Origin: Hyphomicrobiales bacterium
GTDB taxonomy: Bacteria > Pseudomonadota > Alphaproteobacteria > Rhizobiales > Rhizobiaceae
Length of the DNA stretch: 64,000 nt
Direction of reading: 5' to 3'
Assembly: GCA_900466605.1 (NCBI GenBank)
Contig: UBMU01000016.1
Location: forward strand, 62,001-126,000
A program made the position numbers and the translations under genes. Of this stretch, positions 44,879 to 54,298 are shown one piece after another; position 1 is the stretch's first letter, and each line of letters opens with the position of its first letter. Below the pieces are notes generated by a model, which saw only the letters and a list, made by a program, of their open reading frames with translations, made no database searches and was not told the origin of the DNA.

Positions 44879-46288
44879 ATGGCGACCGCAAACGAAATTC
44901 TTAAGCAAATCAAGGAAAACGACGTAAAGTTCGTCGACCTGCGTTTCACCGACCCCAAGGGCAAGCTGCAGCACGTCACGATGGACGTAGTTTGCGTCGA
45001 CGAAGATATGTTCGCCGATGGCGTCATGTTCGACGGCTCCTCGATTGCCGGCTGGAAGGCCATCAACGAATCCGACATGGTGCTGATGCCGGACCCGGAA
45101 ACGGTTCACATGGACCCGTTCTTCGCGCAGTCCACCATGGTCATCCTTTGCGATATTCTCGACCCGGTTTCCGGTGAAGCCTATAACCGCGATCCGCGCG
45201 GCACTGCCAAGAAGGCTGAGGCTTATCTAAAGGCATCCGGTATCGGTGACACGGTCTTCGTTGGCCCCGAAGCTGAATTCTTCGTCTTCGACGACGTTCG
45301 CTACAAGGCTGATCCCTACAATACTGGCTTCAAGCTCGACTCGACGGAACTTCCGTCCAACGACGATACCGAGTATGAAACCGGCAACCTTGGTCACCGT
45401 CCGCGCGTCAAGGGCGGTTACTTCCCCGTCCCGCCGATCGACAGCTGCCAGGACATGCGCTCCGAGATGCTGACGGTTCTGTCGGAAATGGGCGTCGTCG
45501 TCGAAAAGCACCACCACGAAGTTGCCGCTGCCCAGCATGAGCTCGGCATTAAGTTCGACACGCTCGTCCGCAACGCCGACAAGATGCAGATCTACAAGTA
45601 CGTCGTGCACCAGGTCGCCAATGCCTATGGCAAGACGGCCACCTTCATGCCGAAGCCGATCTTCGGCGACAACGGCTCGGGCATGCACGTCCATCTGTCG
45701 ATCTGGAAGGGCGGCAAGCCAAGCTTTGCTGGCGACGAGTATGCGGGCCTGTCCGAGAGCTGCCTCTATTTCATCGGCGGCGTCATCAAGCATGCCAAGG
45801 CGCTGAACGCCTTCACCAACCCGTCGACGAACTCCTACAAGCGTCTCGTCCCGGGTTATGAAGCACCTGTTCTGCTCGCCTACTCGGCCCGCAACCGCTC
45901 GGCCTCATGCCGCATTCCCTTCGGCAGCAACCCGAAGGCAAAGCGCGTCGAAGTCCGCTTCCCGGATCCGATGGCAAACCCATACCTCGCCTTCGCAGCG
46001 ATGCTGATGGCCGGCCTCGACGGCATCAAGAACAAGATCCATCCCGGCAAGGCCATGGACAAGGATCTATACGATCTGCCGCCAAAGGAACTGAAGAAGA
46101 TCCCGACCGTCTGCGGCTCGCTGCGTGAAGCGCTGGAAAGCCTCGACAAGGATCGCAAGTTCCTTACCGCCGGCGGCGTCTTCGACGACGACCAGATCGA
46201 CTCGTTCATCGAACTGAAGATGGTCGAAGTCATGCGCTACGACATGACCCCGCATCCTGTTGAATACGACATGTACTATTCGTCCTGA
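44879..46288 (+). CDS. glnA: Glutamine synthetase type I
   Basis: This 469-residue enzyme makes glutamine from glutamate, ammonia and ATP. Signatures include [17 protein letters not shown] near residue 50, the ATP-binding [19 protein letters not shown] near 260 and [20 protein letters not shown] near 345. The adenylylation tyrosine lies in DKDLYDLPP near residue 398. It is full length. AAAGGAAC precedes the ATG and a strong terminator follows, so glnB-glnA is a two-gene operon. Confidence 0.98.
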   Translation: MATANEILKQIKENDVKFVDLRFTDPKGKLQHVTMDVVCVDEDMFADGVMFDGSSIAGWKAINESDMVLMPDPETVHMDPFFAQSTMVILCDILDPVSGEAYNRDPRGTAKKAEAYLKASGIGDTVFVGPEAEFFVFDDVRYKADPYNTGFKLDSTELPSNDDTEYETGNLGHRPRVKGGYFPVPPIDSCQDMRSEMLTVLSEMGVVVEKHHHEVAAAQHELGIKFDTLVRNADKMQIYKYVVHQVANAYGKTATFMPKPIFGDNGSGMHVHLSIWKGGKPSFAGDEYAGLSESCLYFIGGVIKHAKALNAFTNPSTNSYKRLVPGYEAPVLLAYSARNRSASCRIPFGSNPKAKRVEVRFPDPMANPYLAFAAMLMAGLDGIKNKIHPGKAMDKDLYDLPPKELKKIPTVCGSLREALESLDKDRKFLTAGGVFDDDQIDSFIELKMVEVMRYDMTPHPVEYDMYYSS

Positions 46289-46296
46289 TAGAAATG

Positions 46297-46322
46297 AAAG
46301 CCCCGGTTCGCCGGGGCTTTTT
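46297..46322 (+). terminator. glnA terminator
   Basis: AAAGCCCCGG-TTCG-CCGGGGCTTTTT forms a perfect 10-base stem with a TTCG tetraloop and a five-T run, starting 9 bases past the glnA stop. Confidence 0.93.
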
Positions 46323-46439
46323 CCTGCCGATGTCACAGGTGTTTGATGGTTGATGTGACACTCATGTGACGAGATCTCGCACAAATCTTGATTTGAGCGG
46401 GCCCAATCACCAAATCAGGTGATGAAAGGAAGTCGTACC

Positions 46440-46769
46440 ATGAAAGAAAAAGTAGCTAAGTTCAGTATCGGTGAAGTGGTTCGGCACAAGGTATTTCCGT
46501 TTCGCGGCGTCATCTTCGATGTCGATCCGGAATTCGCGAATACGGAAGAATGGTGGAACTCCATTCCCGCCGAAGTGCGCCCGAGCAAGGATCAGCCCTT
46601 CTACCACCTGCTGGCTGAGAATGATGAAAACGAATACGTTGCCTACGTATCCGAGCAGAACCTGGTGAACGACGAGAGCGGCGTCCCGCTTCGCAACGAA
46701 CAGGTCTATCAGATTTTCGATATGGCACCGACGGGGCAGTTCAAACCCAAGATGAGCTTCGCCCACTAA
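46440..46769 (+). CDS. hspQ: Heat shock protein HspQ
   Basis: This 109-residue protein of the HspQ/YccV hemimethylated-DNA-binding family regulates Lon protease specificity. The core KFSIGEVVRHKVFPFRGVIF is at the N-terminus, followed by QPFYHLLAENDENEYVAYVS and EQNLVNDESGVPLRN. I chose ATG 46440 with AAGGAAG 9 bases upstream over ATGs 18-21 bases earlier. It has its own terminator. Confidence 0.93.
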   Translation: MKEKVAKFSIGEVVRHKVFPFRGVIFDVDPEFANTEEWWNSIPAEVRPSKDQPFYHLLAENDENEYVAYVSEQNLVNDESGVPLRNEQVYQIFDMAPTGQFKPKMSFAH

Positions 46770-46788
46770 CGTCCGCTGCCATAATTCA

Positions 46789-46813
46789 AAACCCCGCTTA
46801 TAGCGGGGTTTTT
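46789..46813 (+). terminator. hspQ terminator
   Basis: CCCCGC and GCGGGG form the stem with a 5-base loop and a five-T run, 20 bases after the hspQ stop. Confidence 0.88.
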
Positions 46814-46833
46814 CTTTGTCTGGATTGAGCAAC

Positions 46834-46858
46834 AAAAAACCCGGCGCAAAGCCGGGTT
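46834..46858 (-). terminator. Terminator of the IalB-family gene
   Basis: AACCCGGC and GCCGGGTT form an 8-base stem with a 5-base loop; on the minus strand it ends in six Ts. It lies 26 bases past the stop of the minus-strand gene. Confidence 0.85.
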
Positions 46859-46883
46859 CTTCGATAATTCCGATGGGCCCGGA

Positions 46884-47543
46884 TTACTGAGCCTTGGCAG
46901 CCTTCTGGGCTTCTTCAAGCTTCTTGCGCGCTTCGTCGGCCTTCTTCTGCATGCTGTCCTGCAGGCTCTTCTGGCTTTCGGCGAGCTTGGAAGCAGAAAC
47001 CGCTTCGCCATCGAATGCGCCTGTGAAGCCTTCGAGCGAGATCTTGATCGGGTTTGGTGCGCGACGGAAGTTGATCGAGGTCAGAACCAGATCGGTGCCC
47101 TTCTTCAGGCTGGCGACCATGGCGTCGGTCAGCGGGATCTGGGCGACGCAACGGTCAGGCATGCACATCAGGTAGTCGATCTTCTGTGGCTTGCCGCCGT
47201 CGATCTGCATCGCGACGCCTGGCGGGATCAGGCGGGCCGGAGGCACCGAAACCTGGAGGCTCTTGTTGTTGATCTTGCCGGAGACGCTGATAAGGCCGAC
47301 GCCCGTAACGAGCTGACCACCACCCGCGAGAACGACGTTCTGGACGACGCAGACGTCATTGTCTTCCTGCTTGCTACAGGTCTTGTACCAGCCGAGACGC
47401 GGAGCACCGGCAGCCGTGGCGGGAGCGTCTGCGGAAGCCGCTGCATCCTGCGCGAAGGATGATACCGGGGCCGCTGCAGCACCGAGCATCACTGCCAGAA
47501 CGGACAGGGCTGCCCGCGTTTTGTTTTCAGCCTTGAACATCAT
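46884..47543 (-). CDS. Invasion associated locus B (IalB) family exported protein
   Basis: This 219-residue periplasmic protein starts with a signal peptide (NKTRAALSVLAVMLGAAAAPVSSFA). The IalB domain has LGWYKTCSKQEDNDVCVVQN, IDYLMCMPDRCVAQIPLTDA and LTSINFRRAPNPIKISLEGF, with paired cysteines likely in disulfides. The C-terminus has an added Lys/Glu/Ala-rich helix (SLQDSMQKKADEARKKLEEA) that could form a coiled coil. IalB was named in Bartonella for erythrocyte invasion; in free-living rhizobia the role is not known. Its own terminator follows the stop. Confidence 0.9.
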   Translation of the reverse strand: MMFKAENKTRAALSVLAVMLGAAAAPVSSFAQDAAASADAPATAAGAPRLGWYKTCSKQEDNDVCVVQNVVLAGGGQLVTGVGLISVSGKINNKSLQVSVPPARLIPPGVAMQIDGGKPQKIDYLMCMPDRCVAQIPLTDAMVASLKKGTDLVLTSINFRRAPNPIKISLEGFTGAFDGEAVSASKLAESQKSLQDSMQKKADEARKKLEEAQKAAKAQ

Positions 47544-47810
47544 AACGAATTCCGTCTCCTGAAATCCCTTAGGGACGACAACGTGCCATCCTCACCAACA
47601 GGGTTGTTCGCACTCCACCTCTTAAAACAATGAGGCAAATGCATGACCCCCCGACTTCGGGTTCCCCTGTTACATTGCGTCGGGCCAGATATCCAGTATT
47701 TCTTTGACCTTTTCGGGGTCCTCCGAAAGAATTCGGCGCGGATGGTGAACTACAGCGGCTGCGTGATAGTCTTGCGCCGAATCGTGCCGTTCCCGGAAAG
47801 GACCTCGACG

Positions 47811-49616
47811 ATGCTCCGGATCGTTCTTCCCGTCATTTTCACCCTTGTTGGCAGCGCAGCGCTCGCTGAGCCGGTGCATGGCATTGCGATGCACGGCGCG
47901 CCTGCCCTGCCCGCTGATTTCAAGCATCTTCCTTACGTCAATCCCGATGTGAAGAAGGGGGGCAAGATCAACTATGGCGTCGTCGGGACCTTCGACAACC
48001 TCAATCCCTTTATCTTGAAGAGCATGCGCACCACGGCGCGGGGCATGTGGGATCCGGAGTACGGAAACCTTGTCTTCGAGACGCTCATGCTGCGTTCGCG
48101 TGACGAACCCTTCACCCTTTACGGCCTGCTGGCCGAGTCCGTCGAGTGGAATGAGGACCGGACCTTCATCCAGTTCAATCTCAATTCAGCCGCCAAGTGG
48201 TCCGATGGTCAGCCGGTAACACCCGATGACGTGATTTTCACGCTCAATCTGCTCAAGGAAAAGGGCCGCGTTCCCTTCAGCACGCGGTTGAATGCCGTCG
48301 AGAAGATGGAGAAGGTCGGAGACCACGGCGTTCGCTTCACTTTTAACGGCAAGGCTGATCGCGAATTCCCGCTGATTCTCGCGGGTTCGACGCCGATTCT
48401 GCCGAAGCACGCCATCGATCCGGAGACATTCGATCGTTCGTCGCTCACGCCACCCGTCGGTTCCGGCCCCTACAAGATCAAGTCGCTGAAGCCCGGCGAA
48501 AGCATCACCTTCGAGCGCGACCCCAACTATTGGGGCAAGGATATTCCGGCCAAGGTCGGTCTCGACAACTACGACCAGATATCGGTCCAGTATTTCCTGC
48601 AGGACACCACCCTCTTCGAGTCCTTCAAGAAGGGTGATATCGACATCTATCCGGACGGCAGTCCAGGCCATTGGGCAAGTGCTTACAATTTCCCGGCGGT
48701 CACCTCGGGCAACGTCGTCAAGGACACGTTCGAGCCGAAGCTGCCGAGCGGCATGTTCGGTTTCGTCTTCAACACCCGCCGTCCGGTCTTCGCAAACGTG
48801 AAGCTCCGCGAGGGGCTGTCTCTCGTTTTCGACTTCGAGTGGGCGAACAAGAACCTCTTCTCGAATGCCTATATCCGCACACAGAGCTTCTGGCAGAATT
48901 CCGATCTGTCGAGCTTCGGCGTGCCGGCTGACGAACGCGAGCTAAAGCTTCTCGGCCCGATCAAGGATCGAATCGATCCCGCGATTCTGGACGGTACCTA
49001 CAAGCTCCCCGTGACCGATGGTTCGGGCCGCGACCGCAATGTTCTTAAACAGGCAGCCGCGCTCCTCAAGGAAGCAGGCTACACGATCAAGAATGGCAAG
49101 ATGAGTGACGCCAGCGGACGTCCGCTCGCCTTCGAGATCATGACGCAGAACACCGACCAGGAGAAGCTCGCAGTCTCCTATCAGCGTTCGCTGCAACTGC
49201 TCGGCATTGCCGCGACGATCCGCACGGTCGACGATTCGCAGTATCAGAGCCGCACCAGCAGTTTCGACTACGACGTGATCGTGAAGTCCTACACATCGTC
49301 CCTGTCTCCCGGCATCGAGCAGCTGGGACGTTGGTCTTCTGCGGCAAAGGAGCGGGACGGGACTGACAACTTCGCCGGCGTTGCCGACCCTGACGTCGAT
49401 ACGCTGATCCAGCATATCCTCACCGCCCGTTCGGCCGAGGATTTTACTGCCGCGGTGCGTTCGCACGATCGTATGCTGCTATCCGGCCACTACGTCTTGC
49501 CGCTTTATCATGTTGACAAGCAATGGGTTGCGCGTAGCAAGCGCATCGATCATCCAGACGCCGTGCCGCTCTATGGCTATCAGTTGCCGGCGTGGTGGGA
49601 TCAGAGCGTTCAATAG
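47811..49616 (+). CDS. Extracellular solute-binding protein of a peptide/YejA-like ABC transporter
   Basis: This 601-residue family 5 binding protein has a signal peptide (MLRIVLPVIFTLVGSAALAEP). The binding domain includes GKINYGVVGTFDNLNPFILK, WDPEYGNLVFETLMLRSRD and KWSDGQPVTPDDVIFTLNLL. It resembles YejA-type binding proteins for microcin C-like peptides and oligopeptides. I chose the ATG at 47811 where the signal starts, with AAAGGA upstream. No permease or ATPase genes accompany it here, so its transporter partners must be elsewhere. Confidence 0.88.
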   Translation: MLRIVLPVIFTLVGSAALAEPVHGIAMHGAPALPADFKHLPYVNPDVKKGGKINYGVVGTFDNLNPFILKSMRTTARGMWDPEYGNLVFETLMLRSRDEPFTLYGLLAESVEWNEDRTFIQFNLNSAAKWSDGQPVTPDDVIFTLNLLKEKGRVPFSTRLNAVEKMEKVGDHGVRFTFNGKADREFPLILAGSTPILPKHAIDPETFDRSSLTPPVGSGPYKIKSLKPGESITFERDPNYWGKDIPAKVGLDNYDQISVQYFLQDTTLFESFKKGDIDIYPDGSPGHWASAYNFPAVTSGNVVKDTFEPKLPSGMFGFVFNTRRPVFANVKLREGLSLVFDFEWANKNLFSNAYIRTQSFWQNSDLSSFGVPADERELKLLGPIKDRIDPAILDGTYKLPVTDGSGRDRNVLKQAAALLKEAGYTIKNGKMSDASGRPLAFEIMTQNTDQEKLAVSYQRSLQLLGIAATIRTVDDSQYQSRTSSFDYDVIVKSYTSSLSPGIEQLGRWSSAAKERDGTDNFAGVADPDVDTLIQHILTARSAEDFTAAVRSHDRMLLSGHYVLPLYHVDKQWVARSKRIDHPDAVPLYGYQLPAWWDQSVQ

Positions 49617-49646
49617 ACAGTTCCCTTTTTCTGCCTGGTTGAACTC

Positions 49647-49673
49647 TCCCGCCACAGGTCCTAGATGGCGGGA
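49647..49673 (+). terminator. Possible terminator between the binding protein and FrnE-like genes
   Basis: TCCCGCCA and TGGCGGGA form an 8-base perfect stem with an 11-base loop, 30 bases past the binding-protein stop. Only AGATTTC follows, so termination would be weak. Confidence 0.45.
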
Positions 49674-49703
49674 AGATTTCGGCTACAGGAAAAAGGAAAG
49701 CCC

Positions 49704-50375
49704 ATGGAACGCATTACCATCGACGTTGTCTCTGACGTCGTCTGCCCGTGGTGCTATCTCGGCAAGGCGCGGCTGGAGCTTGCGATTGCCGAAGTTCAGG
49801 ACGAGGTTGGTGTGGACATCAACTGGCGCCCCTACCGTCTCAACCCCGACTATCCACCTGAGGGCGTTGACCAGAAGAAGGCGCTCGAGCAGAAGCTTGG
49901 CGGTGCCGAACGCGTGGCTCAAGGCCACAAGATGCTGAGCGAGCTTGGCCGCGAAGTCGGCATCAAGTTCGATTTCGAAGCAATCAATATCGGCCCGAAC
50001 ACGCTCGACGCACACCGCCTGATCCACTGGGCGATGATCGAGGACCGCGACAAGGCGGACAAGGTCGTCAACGGGCTGTTCAAGGCGAACTTCGAGGAAG
50101 GCCGCAATGTCGGCGATCATGCCGTGCTGCTCGACATTGCCGAGAAGGCCGGCCTCGACCGCGCGGTCACCGCGTCGTTGCTCGCCTCCGATGCCGACAC
50201 GGCCCTAGTGGTCGAAGAGATCGAATCGGCCCAGAAGATGGGCGTCAACGGCGTACCGTTCTTCATCTTCGATCAGCAATATGCCGTCAGCGGCGCGCAG
50301 ACGCCCGACGTACTGGTCGGCGCGCTTCGTGACATCGCCAAGGCGAAGGCCGAAGCGCGCGCCGGTATGAACTGA
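49704..50375 (+). CDS. DsbA-family oxidoreductase, FrnE-like
   Basis: This 223-residue cytoplasmic thioredoxin-fold protein has the CPWC active site in DVVSDVVCPWCYLGKARLE near residue 12 and the cis-proline region MGVNGVPFFIFDQQYAVSGAQ near 185. FrnE-like proteins act as disulfide isomerases under oxidative stress; some relatives are 2-hydroxychromene-2-carboxylate isomerases. There is no signal peptide. AAAGGAAAG precedes the ATG. It is convergent with mfd. Confidence 0.9.
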   Translation: MERITIDVVSDVVCPWCYLGKARLELAIAEVQDEVGVDINWRPYRLNPDYPPEGVDQKKALEQKLGGAERVAQGHKMLSELGREVGIKFDFEAINIGPNTLDAHRLIHWAMIEDRDKADKVVNGLFKANFEEGRNVGDHAVLLDIAEKAGLDRAVTASLLASDADTALVVEEIESAQKMGVNGVPFFIFDQQYAVSGAQTPDVLVGALRDIAKAKAEARAGMN

Positions 50376-50385
50376 GGCGCTCGCC

Positions 50386-53300
50386 TTACGCCATCGCCAT
50401 TTCCGCAAGCTGGGTCATGATAACGGCTGCTCCCTGCAGCCGTTTTTCCGGCGTGGGCAGATCGCGCGTCAGGAACAGGCTGTGATCCGGGCGGATCTTC
50501 GCCATGGTGCCCTGCTTGGCGATGTAGCCGACCAAGTTTGCCGGGTTGGGGAATTCCTTGTTGCGGAACTGAACGACGATGCCCTTCGGGCCGGCATCCA
50601 GCTTCTCGACGTTGGCGACGCGGCAGAGCGACTTCACATAGACGATCTTCAGGAGATGCTGGACCTCGATCGGCATCGGGCCGAAGCGGTCGATCATCTC
50701 CGCGCCGAACGCGTCGATTTCCTTGAGTTCCGTGATCTCGCCGAGGCGACGGTAGAGTGCCATGCGCAGGTGCAAATCAGGCACATAGCCATCTGGGATC
50801 ATGACTGACGTGCCGACTGAGATCTGCGGCGACCAGCCGGTATCCTGGATTTCGTCCACGCCCTTCACTTCGGCTACCGCCTCTTCGAGCATCTGCTGAT
50901 AGAGTTCGAAACCGACTTCCTTGATGTGGCCGGACTGTTCTTCGCCGAGCAGGTTGCCGGCACCGCGGATATCGAGGTCGTGGCTCGCCAGCTGGAAGCC
51001 GGCGCCGAGCGTGTCGAGCGACTGCAGCACCTTTAGGCGACGTTCGGCTGTCGCCGTCAGCACCTTGTTGACTGGCAGCGTGAAGAGCGCGAAGGCGCGC
51101 ACCTTGGAGCGACCGACACGTCCGCGCAGCTGGTAGAGCTGCGCGAGGCCGAACATGTCGGCGCGGTGAACAATCAGCGTATTGGCGGTCGGCACGTCGA
51201 GGCCGGATTCCACGATCGTCGTCGACAACAGCACGTCGTAGCGCCCCTCGTAGAAAGCATTCATGATGTCTTCAAGCTCGACGGCTGGCATCTGACCATG
51301 CGCGACCGCGACCTTCAGCTCCGGCACATCCGATCGCAGGAACGCGTGCACATCCTCCAGATCGGCAAGCCGTGGGCAGACGTAGAAGCTCTGACCGCCG
51401 CGATAGTGCTCGCGCATTAGCGTTTCGCGGATGACGAGCGAATCGAAGGGCGAAATGAAGGTGCGAACCGCCATGCGGTCGACCGGCGGCGTCGTGATCA
51501 GCGACAGCTCGCGCACCCCTGTCATCGCGAGCTGCAGCGTGCGCGGGATCGGGGTCGCCGAGAGCGTCAGCACATGCACGTCGCTCTTGAGCTCCTTCAG
51601 GCGTTCCTTGTGCTTGACGCCGAAATGCTGCTCTTCGTCGATGATCAGCAGGCCCAGATTGGCAAACTTGATCCCGGCACCGAGAAGCGCATGGGTACCG
51701 ACGACGATATCCGTCTTGCCCTCCGCCACTTCCTTCTTCGTCAGCGCCAGTTCCTTCGACCCGACGAGGCGTGAAGCTTGCTGAACACGAACCGGCAGAC
51801 CGCGGAAGCGTTCCGCGAAAGTCTTGAAGTGCTGGCGCGCGAGCAGTGTCGTCGGCACAACGACGGCAACCTGAATACCGTTCATCGCGGCGACGAAAGC
51901 GGCACGAAGCGCCACCTCCGTCTTGCCGAAGCCGACGTCGCCGCAAACGAGGCGATCCATGGGGCGGCCCGCCCCAAGGTCGGAGCGCACAGCCTCGATG
52001 GCGTTGTCCTGATCTTCCGTTTCGTCATAGGGGAAGCGGGCGGCGAATTCGTCATACAGCCCTTCAGGTGTCGTCAACACTGGCGCATGGCGCGTCAGGC
52101 GTTCGGCGGCGATGCGGATCAGTGCATCCGCCATATCGAGCAGCCGTTTCTTGAGCTTTGCCTTGCGCATCTGCCATGCGCCGCCGCCGAGCTTGTCGAG
52201 CTGAGCTTCCGTCCCCTCGCCGCCATAACGCGACAGAAGATCGATGTTCTCGACCGGCAGGAACAGCTTCGCCTCATCTGCGTACTGCAGTTCGAGACAG
52301 GCGTGCGGCGCGCCTGCGGCTTCGATGGTCCGCAGGCCGATAAACCGGCCAATGCCGTGCTGCGCGTGGACAACGGCCGAACCTTCGTCGAGACCGGCGA
52401 CCTCGGATATGAAGTCTGCCGCGCGCTTGCGTCGCTTCGACCGGCGCACCATGCGGTCACCGAGAATGTCCTGCTCGCCGATGACGACGAGATTGCCGAC
52501 CTCAAAGCCGGATTCAAGACTGAGCACCCCGGCCCCCGCCTCGCCCTTGGCAAGACCGTCGATCTCCTTCAGCGCGCCAACCGGCTTCACACGCTCGAGC
52601 CCGTGTTCGTTCAGCACCTGCAGCAGACGCTCCAGCGAGCCTTCAGTCCAGGCTGTAATCAGCACCTTCGAGCCAGATGAGCGCTTGTCGGCAATGTGTT
52701 TCACGACAGCGTCGAACACGTTGACGCGTTCGGCGTTGCCACCACCCTCGGCGTTCGATCGTGCCCAACGCTCGCCTTGCCGCGCGTCGAGATTGACCAC
52801 GCGCCGTGCCTCTCCCTCCTGCTCGTTGAAGGGCGAAATACGCATCGCGTTGAACGCGTCGAGCGTGTGGGTGAAAGTCTTTCCGTCCAAATAGAGTTGG
52901 CCAGGCGCTACGGGCTTATAGGGCGTTCCCTGTGCCATCTGGCCCTTGACCGGCTGTCCGGAATTCAAGCGGGCATCATAATAGTCGAAGACAAGCTTGG
53001 AGCGCTCCTCAGCGGCCTGGCGCACCGTGTGATCGGTGACCAGCCGGAAACCTCTGAGATAGTCGAATACCGTTTCCAGCTTCTCGTAGAAAAGCGGCAG
53101 CCAATGCTCCATACCCGGATAACGCCGCCCCTCCGATATCGCGAGATAGAGTGCATCGTCGCGCGTTGCCGCGCCGAACGAAGAGAGGTAGTTCTTGCGG
53201 AAACGGCTGATGGTATCCGGCGTCAGCGTGACCTCGCTCATCGGGTTCAGGTCGAGCGAGCGGACCTGTCCTGTGGTGCGCTGGCTCGCAGGATCGAAGC

Positions 53301-53892
53301 TGCGGATGCTTTCCAGCGTGTCGCCGAAGAAATCGAGGCGAACAGGCTCCTCGGAGCCGGGTACGAAAACATCAAGAATGCCCCCCCGCACCGCATATTC
53401 GCCGACCTCGCGAACGGTTGCGACGCGGTCAAAGCCGTTGCGTTCAAGGCGCCCGGCAATATCGTCCATCCGCACGGTGTTTCCGGGACGGGCCGAGAAG
53501 GCAAGGTTCTCGATAATCTGCTGTGGTGCGACTTTCTGCAGCATTGCATTGACAGTCACCAGCACGATCGCCGCGTGCGGCTTCTTGTGATGTGCGATCA
53601 GGCCGCCCAGCGCAGCAAGACGGCGCGCCGACGTGTCGGCGCTTGGCGAGACGCGGTCGTAAGGAAGACAGTCCCAGGCCGGCAGTGTCAGAACAGGGAT
53701 CTCTGGCGCAACGAAGCCAAGCATCTGTTCCAGGTCAACCATCCGCTGGCCGTCGGAAAGCACATAAGCGACAGGCTCTCCTGCACGTGCGAGATCGGCC
53801 AGCAACAAAGCCTCAACACCCGTGGGCACGTTGCCGATTGTCAGCGGCACCGCAGCGGCTGACAGTTTCTTTACGTCAAAACCTGGGATCAT
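50386..53892 (-). CDS. mfd: Transcription-repair coupling factor Mfd
   Basis: This 1168-residue translocase removes RNA polymerase stalled at DNA lesions and recruits UvrA. The UvrB-like N-terminal domains include LPAWDCLPYDRVSPSAD; the RNA polymerase-interacting domain has VVHAQHGIGRFIGL near residue 500. The RecG-like motor has GDVGFGKTEVALRAAF (Walker A) and DEEQHFGVKHKERLK (DEEQ box). The TRCF C-terminal domain is present. I chose ATG 53892, which overlaps the sdhE stop by one base; the longer frame lies inside sdhE. uvrA of the same pathway is at 38450. Confidence 0.97.
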   Translation of the reverse strand: MIPGFDVKKLSAAAVPLTIGNVPTGVEALLLADLARAGEPVAYVLSDGQRMVDLEQMLGFVAPEIPVLTLPAWDCLPYDRVSPSADTSARRLAALGGLIAHHKKPHAAIVLVTVNAMLQKVAPQQIIENLAFSARPGNTVRMDDIAGRLERNGFDRVATVREVGEYAVRGGILDVFVPGSEEPVRLDFFGDTLESIRSFDPASQRTTGQVRSLDLNPMSEVTLTPDTISRFRKNYLSSFGAATRDDALYLAISEGRRYPGMEHWLPLFYEKLETVFDYLRGFRLVTDHTVRQAAEERSKLVFDYYDARLNSGQPVKGQMAQGTPYKPVAPGQLYLDGKTFTHTLDAFNAMRISPFNEQEGEARRVVNLDARQGERWARSNAEGGGNAERVNVFDAVVKHIADKRSSGSKVLITAWTEGSLERLLQVLNEHGLERVKPVGALKEIDGLAKGEAGAGVLSLESGFEVGNLVVIGEQDILGDRMVRRSKRRKRAADFISEVAGLDEGSAVVHAQHGIGRFIGLRTIEAAGAPHACLELQYADEAKLFLPVENIDLLSRYGGEGTEAQLDKLGGGAWQMRKAKLKKRLLDMADALIRIAAERLTRHAPVLTTPEGLYDEFAARFPYDETEDQDNAIEAVRSDLGAGRPMDRLVCGDVGFGKTEVALRAAFVAAMNGIQVAVVVPTTLLARQHFKTFAERFRGLPVRVQQASRLVGSKELALTKKEVAEGKTDIVVGTHALLGAGIKFANLGLLIIDEEQHFGVKHKERLKELKSDVHVLTLSATPIPRTLQLAMTGVRELSLITTPPVDRMAVRTFISPFDSLVIRETLMREHYRGGQSFYVCPRLADLEDVHAFLRSDVPELKVAVAHGQMPAVELEDIMNAFYEGRYDVLLSTTIVESGLDVPTANTLIVHRADMFGLAQLYQLRGRVGRSKVRAFALFTLPVNKVLTATAERRLKVLQSLDTLGAGFQLASHDLDIRGAGNLLGEEQSGHIKEVGFELYQQMLEEAVAEVKGVDEIQDTGWSPQISVGTSVMIPDGYVPDLHLRMALYRRLGEITELKEIDAFGAEMIDRFGPMPIEVQHLLKIVYVKSLCRVANVEKLDAGPKGIVVQFRNKEFPNPANLVGYIAKQGTMAKIRPDHSLFLTRDLPTPEKRLQGAAVIMTQLAEMAMA

Positions 53893-54206
53893 TAGGCGTT
53901 CCTGGGCAGGGCGTCGGCTGGATACTCGAAATCGGGCTTGTAAGCGGCAAGGCGCGCAAACATTGGCGTCTGAAAACGTTCGGGGACCGGCCACGTTCCC
54001 ATGATCCAGCGAACAAGATCGTTGTCCTCTTCGGCCATGATGGTTTCGAACTCGTCGAGTTCGGTCTCTGACAGGCTGGCGATCTCTTTCTCGGCGAACT
54101 GCCCGAAGACCAGATCCATCTCGCGAATGCCGCGATGCCAGCAGCGAAAGAGGATTCGGCGGCGGCGCGGATCAAGATCGGCGCTGGAGAGTGACACACC
54201 CGTCAT
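53892..54206 (-). CDS. sdhE: Succinate dehydrogenase assembly factor SdhE
   Basis: This 104-residue protein of the SdhE/YgfY (Sdh5) family promotes covalent FAD attachment to succinate dehydrogenase. The RGxxE-type motif is seen in RCWHRGIREMDLVFGQFAEK and the family segment DNDLVRWIMGTWPVPE follows. I chose the ATG at 54206 because AGGAAGG precedes it. It overlaps mfd by one base (TAATG) and is divergent from recG, a conserved rhizobial arrangement. Confidence 0.93.
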   Translation of the reverse strand: MTGVSLSSADLDPRRRRILFRCWHRGIREMDLVFGQFAEKEIASLSETELDEFETIMAEEDNDLVRWIMGTWPVPERFQTPMFARLAAYKPDFEYPADALPRNA

Positions 54207-54298
54207 GGCATTACCTTCCTGTTGATGCGCCTCTATAGACCCTCGAAAGCGGCTTGTCAGCCTTGCCAAGGCCGCATTGTTCATCGCATTTTGCCGCC